62,000 nucleotides of DNA from Diphasiastrum complanatum (lineage: Eukaryota; Streptophyta; Lycopodiopsida; Lycopodiales; Lycopodiaceae), in NCBI GenBank assembly GCA_029204225.1, contig CM055095.1, positions 10,191,253 to 10,253,252 on the forward strand. Direction: 5' to 3'. The position numbers were made by a program, and so were the translations under genes. Below, one piece after another: positions 54,300-62,000 of this stretch. Position 1 is the stretch's first letter, and each line of letters starts with the position of its first letter. Below the pieces are notes generated by a model, which saw only the letters and a program-made list of their open reading frames with translations, searched no databases and had not been told where the DNA came from.

Positions 54300-55913
54300 A
54301 AAATACTATTTATATATCATATATTCAATATACTGATCTCGCACAATTTTATAGTGTTCATTTCATCTTTTAGCATTAAATTTTGGATGGGTTGGAGATT
54401 TATTTCTCACATGTATGCAACATTTTTAGCTTTGCCACATTAGCGGTAAGCTATTAGGACGATTTGTTAAAAGGTTACTCTTCGGCGAGTTTCATCGTAA
54501 AAATAAGTTATTTTTTTAAATGCTAGGTTTTATTGTTTTGAAGCAAATTTAGTCGCTTTGCGACGAGGTAGGTACAAATACCTACTTACTAGGTAGCAGG
54601 TATGTGTGGACGGACGCTATTGGGCATAATTTACATATGAAGAAGTTTTTAAAATACGCTTTCAGTCCAATGAAATTCGGCCTTTCCAAAAGACACGTGA
54701 GTGGACCATAAAAGTCCTCAGATTCGAAATTCAAACCCAGGGAAAAGAAAAACCTGATGAAAATCCTGAAAGGTCATGCCCTTTAGAAAACACTAAAGCA
54801 TGCTACGGAATTGGTGGGTACTAGAGTAGGTAATTTAAAAAATGGTAGGTGCCATAATACCATTTTAAACCGTTATGTTGAGAGGCTCAGCCAATGAAAT
54901 TTGCAAAATTTCTCCACATGTAAATTACGAATACTTAACTTGGGACTTGGAACTTTTCCGTTACGACAAAAGTAAAGTTCATCATCGTCACATGAACTAA
55001 TTAATCTCTCTCTCTCGATCTGTCGAGCATGGCGAGTAGTGATGCTTATAGAATTGTTTAGGGGCCGATTTTTTATCTTGTTAGAGAAGTTTTAAAGTGG
55101 GCTTTGGGTTTTTAGAAGTTCTAAAAACATATTTGTGGGATGGGTAGAGGAAGTCTTCCTCTACATACACAAACTTTTTTTGGCAAAAAGATTGATTCTA
55201 GCTTTGTGTTTTGATCAAAACTAGTGTTTTTTTTGCATAAATGAAGCGTTTGAAGTTCTGATTTTCATTTTGCAGTTCTGTTTTTCAGACCTATAAAACT
55301 GAAAATCAAATATGAAAAGTGAAGTTTCCATTAAAACTTCATTAGTTACACCTTTCTATCTCCTAGTTTCATGAAAATGGCAATGTAGGAAGGGAATGGT
55401 AGTGTAACTTTGTGCCTAAAACAAGTTTTGAAATTCTGTTTTTTGTCATTCTGAAGTTCTAATTTTCATACCTGTAAATCTAAAATTTGAAGTTTTCATA
55501 AAGCTTCATTAGTTATCCATTTCTAGACACTAGTTTCTTGGTTTTGGAAATCTAGAATAGTGAGAAATGTGAAAACTTTGGTTGCTTTTGAAATGACAAA
55601 TGGAATTGGAATTGGAATGGGAACTTTATGTAAACATTAGCTTGGATTAGTTAATTGAAGTTTATATAAAGATTTGGTTTTCATTTTTGCTTTTGATTAA
55701 GGCAAATGTAGCTTGTTGTTATTTTTTCCTCTTAAGCTTGGATTGAGCTTGCAAATAGTAGGCTTGGATTGAGCTTATAAACAATAAGATTGAATGAGTA
55801 GAAGTAAATGCTTTTTATTTGCATTGGATGTAAGAATGAAAGCATTTCTATCATTCTGATTTGAGCACTTGTTGTTGTATTTGCATAGTAGGAAAACACA
55901 CAAGCAACCCCAA
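54300..55913. other. AT-rich stretch with nothing recognised
   Basis: Repeated TGAAGTTCTGATTTTCAT-type words (55245-55290 and 55430-55480) suggest a duplicated non-coding block. By position it may be the leader or LTR of the gag fragment that follows, but no ends are visible. Confidence 0.35.
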
Positions 55914-56300
55914 TGGATCAAACCAATGAAAACCCAACATTTGATCTATCAAACCCAACCATGAATAAAGGTTTGGAACAATTTATTCAAGATTTCATGA
56001 GTACCTGAATCCACTTTATAGTGATATTCCGCCTAAGGTACAAATGTTAATGTTCATTGATGGGTTACCAAAAGATTATCAAGTGGATGTTTGTAGGAAT
56101 TATCCAAAAACCCTAGAAGATGCTATTAGGGCTGCAAAATACTTTGATGACACATCTAAGCCACCTAGGAGTTAACAGTCTAATGAGCAGAAAAAAGGTT
56201 TTCAATTAAAGAGAAAGGAGGATAGGGAAGTTGTTAGTGAAACACATCCCAATTCCAACAATCCTAAGAAATCCAATAAGGTCGACACTTTGTGCCATTG
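55914..56300 (+). pseudogene. Retrotransposon gag fragment
   Basis: An ATG at 55914 opens MDQTNENPTFDLSNPTMNKG and a short stretch to a TGA near 56007. In the next frame follow LNPLYSDIPPKVQMLMFIDG, LPKDYQVDVCRNYPKTLED, AIRAAKYFDD, with a TAA near 56174, then KKGFQLKRKEDREV. F.DGL........ and P.TL.DAI..A pattern the end of a gypsy retrotransposon gag. The zinc knuckle is not reached. It carries a frameshift and stops. Confidence 0.6.
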
Positions 56301-57070
56301 TACTTACGCATTTTGCACAGAGCTGAGTATCAATAGAGAGAGAAGAGCAAGTTTCTATAGCTTGAGCATACTTTTCCCCTGCCATCTTTTACAACACTGC
56401 TTCTTATCATTTGAGCGAATACTCTCCGTATGATCTGTAATTGATTGTGATACTGTTCTGTTTGCGTCACACATATTTCTCATGTTTTACTGAATTTCAC
56501 CCACTCTAACATGGATTTTCAGGTGTCACCAACAAGCAACAATTCTGACTAATGTGTGCAGGGAACTAGTCGAAGCTGTTAAGCATAAACTTTAGCAGAA
56601 CTTCTTTCAATTCTGAATGAGCTATGTGTTCAGATAATGAGTTTGTTTGATGCTCTATTTTGTTTGCTTCCTGCGATAAGAACTAATTCTCTATGTTTGA
56701 TTAAAATGAATCTTTAGCCAATATGTTTCTGTTTAATGAACCTATTTGCTAGTTGTTGTATGATCTGATTGCTTGTCTGATACCCGAAGAGCCTGAAAGA
56801 TAAAGTAATCTTTACAACCGTAGACCTTGACCAAATTGTCTCATCATTGGTGTTTCTGAATGCCAATTTACCCAAATATCTTTGGATAACCAGAGATGTC
56901 GCTGTAGTATTGACTGTGAATATCACACATCCCAGTCCGTTTACCATCATACATACATTTATCATACAAAAGATGAGATTATTCTCTCTCTTGGGGAACG
57001 ATCAAATCTTTTATACTATTTAATTCATCGATTTTGTGAAAATCTATAATGACTAGGCCACCACAATGAT
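56301..57070. other. Stretch with nothing recognised
   Basis: The minus-strand frame at 56714-56965 (MINVCMMVNGLGCVIFTVNT) has no motif. The sequence sits between the gag fragment and the gypsy RT fragment and may be LTR-derived. Confidence 0.3.
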
Positions 57071-57074
57071 AATA

Positions 57075-58890
57075 ATTTGTGTGACGGAGAAAGACGTAAA
57101 ATTTCTTCACTGTTGCAGGTAAGGTCATTTCAATTATTACCTTGATTTTTTAAGGGTCGGTAGAAATACCGTCCTTTGAGATTATATGTCCGAGTACTAC
57201 CCCATGGGTGACCCAGATTTGACACTTATCAGGGTTTAGTGAAATTCCAAATACACGGTAGTGAATGAAGATTTTATCTGATGCGTCAAGGTGCGTAGCC
57301 GCTGAGGAATGTACACCCAGATCATTGAGATACATCTCAACAATCCGATGTAATAGGTCTTGGAAGGCCAGGTGCATGACCCTCTTAAATGTTGAAGGGG
57401 CGTTGCATAAGCCAAAAGGCATGACATTAAAAGCATAAACCCCATTCTCTGTGGCAAAGGCCGTTTAATGTTTATCTTCAGGGGCTTTTTGAACAAGGAA
57501 ATAACCGCTGAATCCATCCAGGAAGCTGAAAACTTTAGCACCTACCATTTCCTCTAAGATTTGGGTCGTTAAAGGTAAGGAAAAATGGTCTTTCTTTGTA
57601 ATCGCATGAATGTTCTTGAGATCGACACAGATACGAAGTTTGCCGTTTTTCTTGGGTACAACCACAATGGGTGATACTCAATCAGTATGTTGGACTTCAT
57701 TAATGAAACCAACATCCAACAATTTCTTAATATCTTCATTGATTTTCTCGCGATAGACGGGGTTACATCTGTAAGGTTTAGTCCTAACAAGCTTAGAGTT
57801 GTCTTTTAAAGGAATCGTATGGACCGCTACTTTTGGCGGGATTCCTTTCATTTATGTATAGTTCCATGCAAATACATCCCTGTATTTGCGAAGTAAAGTT
57901 TCTAGGTCAGAAAGTTGTTTAGACGAAAGGTGTGCACCAGCAAGAACTATTCGATCCATCTCCTCATCAGGATCTTTAAGGTTTAACGACATTGTTTTAG
58001 CTGGTCCTTCAAAGGAGTTGGGACTTGGTGTAGGTTCCCGGTTTGGCTGTGGTAACTGGATAACAACGTCATCCAATGTGAAATCTTTAAACTTTTGTGG
58101 GAGATCAAAGGGTGGCTCCACAAAGTTTTTTGAAACTTTGGGAATCATCTGATTTGGGTCACTACCGGACGTGGAAGCTTATTCTGATTGCTTGGTTTCT
58201 GTCTCTTTAGACAAGGGCTTAATCGGCTGCTTAAGCTTTTCATGCATCTGTTTTTTGTGCTCGGTTAATTTTTTATCAATCTTTATTTTTTTGTAACCGA
58301 GGTTTTTGAGGTTTTTGAGTGGGCGGTGTTGTTGCCTCACTTATCATGTCATCATTGATTGTATCACAGACTTCGTCTGGATACACGTCACATGTGTATA
58401 CTTTGTGGGTGTGGGCCTATATGCTTGTGTGTTGGGTACTTTGGATGTCAGTTGGACATGAGCCAACGGCCCTGGTGACTTGATCTCCTGAGGAATTGAT
58501 TTTGGCAGATAACGTTGGGCATCTAGAAAGGAGTACATGTTCATCCGTCATTTCAACATCATCCATTGAAAGAATACCTTCTTCCGAAACATGGGTGGTA
58601 GAGACGCTAGGTTCTCCTGGGCACCAAGCTATAGGAATCGGGTCAATCATCATAAGTGGGATGATGGGTGTATCAATGTCTGTAGAAGACGATAGAATAT
58701 CCACATCTTTTGCAGCAGTTTCGATACGACATCGGTTGGAGTCAGCACAGTCGACAGTGGCTAGTGCCTGACCCCAATTTATTATGTCCGTGGATCTTGT
58801 ATAGTGGCCTTTCGGTTGGATCGAGACACTATCTGATTCATCATAAGTTGTTGATGACCAATCACCATAAACTTTAGCGGGCTTGACATG
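57075..58890 (-). pseudogene. Ty3/gypsy spacer and reverse transcriptase fragment
   Basis: Minus-strand order: a spacer shared in frame with the copia RT at its upstream end (58890-58420, DDVEMTDEHVLLSRCPTLSA), KFKDFTLDDVVIQLPQPNRE and LETLLRKYRDVFAWNYT, then LLDVGFINEVQHTD, a TGA (57678-57680) in place of W, SPIVVVPKKNGKLRICVDLK, FSFLDGFSGYFLV, MPFGLCNAPSTFKRVM, the catalytic YLNDLGVHS (YLDD changed to YLND) and SLNPDKCQIWVTHGVVLGHI. It ends KKFYVFLRHTNYY near 57075. No RNase H or integrase follows. It is related to the plus-strand element at 12.3-14.6 kb. The catalytic D-to-N change makes this RT inactive. Confidence 0.85.
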
Positions 58891-59142
58891 GCCAGTTGAG
58901 TCAGTAATGTGAATTCCTAGCAAAGAATGAACAGCTCCTAAATCGGTCATGTCAAATTCCTTTAATAGATCACTCTTAGTAGTGTGCAGAAGAGAAGTGT
59001 CATAAGACAAAATAAATGCATCATCTACATAAAGAGCTATGTGAACTGAATTGGTGTCTATATGCTTTGAATAAACATTATAGTCAACTGAATTGTTTGC
59101 AAATCCTAATTGAATGTGATAAGAGTTATTATATCGAACCAT
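58417..59142 (-). other. Chimeric open reading frame: copia RT fused to gypsy spacer
   Basis: One uninterrupted frame of 241 codons. The first ~85 codons are copia RT (IALYVDDAFILSY ... DLGAVHSLLGIHIT); the rest, from about VKPAKVYGDWSSTT, is the gypsy gag-pol spacer that leads into the RT at 57.1-58.2 kb. The junction near 58890 is a breakpoint between two element fragments that happens to keep frame. It is probably accidental and not an expressed protein. Confidence 0.6.
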
Positions 59143-60600
59143 GCTTTTGTGGCATGTTTCAGACTATAGATTGCTTTGTGCAGCTTGCACACCTTGTGCT
59201 CTTGGCCTTTGACTTCGAATCCTTCCGGTTGGAAGGTATATAGCTCCTCTTTAACATTGCCATTGAGAAATGCTGTCTTGACATCCATTTGATGCATTTC
59301 GAGGTCTTCCACGGCTGCTAACGCAATGAGAGTTCTAATTGAATGTATCTCGATGACAAGACTGAAAATTCTTAATAATCCACTCCTTGGACTTGAGTGA
59401 ATCCTTTAGCCACCAGCCGTGCTTTCCATTTTGCAATGGGACCATCAGAGTTGATCTTCTTCTTGAAGATCCACTTGTTGTAGATAATTCTCTTGTGAGT
59501 GGGGAAGTCGACCAGTGTCTAGGTCTGATTCATCAAAAGTGAGTTGTACTTGCTTTCCATAGCTTCTTGCCACTTCATAGCATCCTTGGAGCTAATTTCT
59601 TTGGCTAGGCTCTCTGGTTCTTCTGATGAAGTCCAGAATGATTGATTTGCATACCTCTCAGGAACTGTCCGAGTCCATGAGGATCTGTGGATGTTGGGTT
59701 GACCAGGATGCGATGATGCTTCTTCTTGAAATTTTTCAGATCTGCTCGAACTAGCTTGGTCTGGTCTGATGACAGGTACTGTCAGCTGCTCGGCTTCAGT
59801 AGCTGTAGCTGCAAGTTCTATAGAAGGAACATCAACGTTAGAAGAATCCATGCCACGTAAAATAGGATGAAATAACATATCATCGTTTATCGATGGTTGT
59901 TTGAAATCATAGTATGTATGCTCTTGAAATATTACATCCCTAGAGACAAATACTACATTGGTGGATGGATCATAAACTTTATAAGATTTATGTTCATCAA
60001 GATAGCCAATGAAAATATATTATTTGTCCTATATCCAGCTTCTTTCCAAGCTGTTTAGGAATGTGAACAAAACATATACAACCAAAGATTTTTCAATGGT
60101 TGACACTAGGCTTGTGCCCATGCCATACTTCATAAGGAGTCTTGTTGTTGACGAACTTCGCAGATAGGTGTGCTTGATGTAGCATGGATCTAGCTGAGTT
60201 GAGAAGAGTTCAATTCTTCCTTTCTTCCGTTGAGGTGAATAGGAAGTGGTGAACTGTCTTCTAATACCATGTTCAGCCACGTAGTCAAACATCTCGTTAG
60301 AGATGTATTAGCCGCCACCATCAGTTCGGAGTGCTTTCACTTTCCTAGATGTTTGTGTCCCAGCCATGGTCTTGAATCCCTTGAAGCATTCAAAGGCTTC
60401 AGATTTGTGCTTAATGAACATGATTGTAGACCATCTAGAATAATCATCTATGAAAGTCATAAAATAGATTGCATCTGCTAATGATGGAGTTGGCATTGGA
60501 ACACAAAGATTGCTATGTACAAGATCTAATACATGCTTTGTTTTGATGGAATGTGATTTTGGAAACTTGCTTCTAGAGTGCTTCTCATAGATGCATGATT
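58890..60600 (-). pseudogene. Copia integrase to RT fragment
   Basis: Minus-strand order: pre-integrase CIYEKHSRSKFPKSH, integrase core DLVHSNLCVPMPTPSLADAI, YFMTFIDDYSRWSTIMFIKH, VKALRTDGGG (60496-60308), IRRQFTTSYSPQRKKGRIEL (60292-60029) with the expected E after QRK replaced by KGRIE, then SYKVYDPSTNVVFVSRDVIF. The Ser-rich linker follows (59878-59519), ending AMKWQEAMESKYNSLLMNQT. RT has WIFKKKINSDGPIAKWKARL, MDVKTAFLNG and HIALYVDDAFILSY with LLKEFDMTDLGAVHSLLGI (58417-59142). YVDD is intact. Upstream gag-protease and downstream RNase H are missing. Reading continues without a stop into gypsy sequence at about 58890. Confidence 0.9.
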
Positions 60601-62000
60601 CACAAAAGAAAGATTTCCTATCAAATGAACAGATAAAAGCAAGCTGCTGCTATATTACACTGAAGCACAATACAAAATATCAATTACGACCAAGAAGACG
60701 GCATAATTGGGATGCTCAAATAATGTGTCTCATGGACGGGGCAACCATTAATCTGTGTTTGGACGATCTATTTATAGATTTCATCCATGTATTAATTACA
60801 TTGAATCTTTGTCACCTAATTGGAAGCCATTGTACGAGGATGTCACAAATTCTCTCACTTTGCATCTCACGTGAAGTGGTTTTCTCTCACTTCGCAATTT
60901 CGAGAAGTCACTGGGAATGTTCCTCGTTCAAAATAGACGACCTTCGGCACTTTTCCCTCTCTTCGAAAAAATGCGAAAAAGCCGAAGGTGTTAAAAAATA
61001 GTTAAACTTTTGAACTGCACAAGTTTAAACTTTTGAACTGTTGCAAAACTGTTGAACTATGCTAGTTTCGTATTTCGGGGAAATACGTAAAAGCCGATAG
61101 TGTGGAAAACATAGTTCATTTCTGCAGACTGTCGCGACACTTAGTGTATTTATACAGACTATTGTGACACTTAGTGTATTTCTGCAGACTATTGAAAAAT
61201 AATGTATAACTGCAGACTTGTTCTAAATGCTAGTTCTTGGAAGTCCTTGAAGATGACCAAGTCTTCAATGACTTCAAGTAATTGAACTTAACATCTAAAC
61301 TTGAAATTATGACATGATTGGTTACCCTTTGCTGGAGATCAGCCGGAAGCCCGTTGTAGACATTCTTCAAATAAATTGGTTGTCTAAGTTTGTGATTTCT
61401 GCATGTATCAAATGAGCAGACATAGAACCAAAGTTGGTTTCACCTGACCCTAGATCAATGATCAATAAACATGCAGGAAAAATCATGAAATAGAAATTAG
61501 TCATTCACCAAGGAGGCAATTGTGGGCTTAATTTCCAACATGGTGAACATAGCCTCACTCCCGTGTTCCAAGAAGACAAAGATAATTTGCTTAATTTACT
61601 CATCACATACACCCAAGCAACCTTCCTTAAAGACTTTCTCCATACATTCACATAACAAGCAATCACTCTAAGCAAATTAGCAACCTGCTAGAGTTTAAAA
61701 CTGTCATCATTTTTAATTACAACCATCCTGCATTTAACTTTCTCAAAAGACATAACAGTACACTTTCCATGAGTCCTCTAACATACCACAATCTTTCTTT
61801 ATGAAGACATGGAAAAAGACAGTTTACATCAATGATCTTTGCAAATAGAAACCGTAAACACTACTATTGTACCCGGTGACATGCATAGTTATACATCTAT
61901 CACAAATTCAATACACAAGTAGCAGAGTACGGAAATGAGATAAGAAAGCTTACATGTGGAGCAATCGTGGCCATAATTTTAACAAAAATCTGATAGGTGA
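60601..62000. other. Right end of the window: nothing recognised
   Basis: The plus-strand frame at 60591-61001 has no motif and overlaps the end of the copia fragment. A small tandem repeat (GACACTTAGTGTATTT with ACAGACTATTG, about 34-bp period) lies at 61120-61195, and a TTTAAACTTTTGAACTG word is repeated at 61000-61040. No gene is supported. Confidence 0.4.

Noticed and set aside
60591-61001. 136-codon plus-strand frame
   Set aside because: It has no motif, begins over the copia pre-integrase region read in the wrong direction, and has no supporting context.

Overview
This window looks like nuclear DNA of a seed plant and is almost entirely transposable-element wreckage. The plant call rests on four things: CACTA (En/Spm) TNP2-type transposase pieces with their plant-typical C-terminal domains; Ty1/copia elements primed by initiator-Met tRNA (TGGTATCAGAG-type sites); a Tat/Ogre-type Ty3/gypsy primer site; and TTTAGGG-like motifs and GT-AG introns. 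I see no rRNA, tRNA, CRISPR or prokaryotic features. No intact host gene can be defended. Nearly every coding segment carries stops or frameshifts, many of them TGG>TGA/TAG or CAG>TAG as expected from deamination of methylated C. The species cannot be named from the sequence.

Layout. 0-3 kb: a minus-strand CACTA TNP2 pseudogene split by a GACGTC-rich miniature element, which is itself split by a copia solo LTR. 3.4-5.4 kb: an orphan exon with a clean intron, then three ~500-bp tandem units with (GA)n tracts. 5.4-7.1 kb: a Tat-type LTR and primer site. 7.2-8.3 kb: copy 1 of an unrecognised gene. 8.3-9.15 kb: the 3' end of a copia element and a 97-bp tandem repeat. 10.4-14.6 kb: a decayed gypsy element (gag, RT, RNase H, integrase) broken off inside integrase. 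14.6-20.3 kb: a transposase-bearing DNA element bounded on both sides by GACGTC-rich blocks, with long CA/CT microsatellites. 20.3-25.8 kb: a copia LTR and leader, then a nearly complete decayed copia element on the minus strand. 26.9-29.1 kb: further copies of the unrecognised gene, with a TATA box and a tandem duplication. 30.9-34.9 kb: a CACTA tail and two copia fragments.

34.9-40.5 kb holds the best-preserved mobile element: a CACTA transposon whose terminal CACTACTACAAAAAA abuts a copia protease sequence. Its minus-strand transposase gene is readable in order from N-terminal exon to DUF4216-like domain. On the same strand upstream (40.7-42.4 kb) lie unrelated gene fragments, one resembling a SET domain; they may be captured host exons. 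43.0-45.2 kb: a copia LTR, primer site, gag and protease on the plus strand. 46-53 kb: a mosaic of copia fragments, a chromovirus integrase with chromodomain, a partial LTR and a 224-bp direct repeat 4.5 kb apart. 53.9-54.3 kb: a second DUF4216-like exon. 55.9-58.9 kb: gypsy gag and pol fragments. 58.9-60.6 kb: a copia integrase-RT fragment fused to the gypsy fragment in one open frame. 60.6-62 kb: nothing recognised.

The most interesting signals are: the GACGTC-rich terminal blocks, seen once around a transposase region and once joined directly in inverted orientation (an autonomous/miniature pair?); the duplicated unrecognised gene with its own promoter; and the gene fragments next to the CACTA transposase. 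I found no evidence for a new defence or regulatory system.
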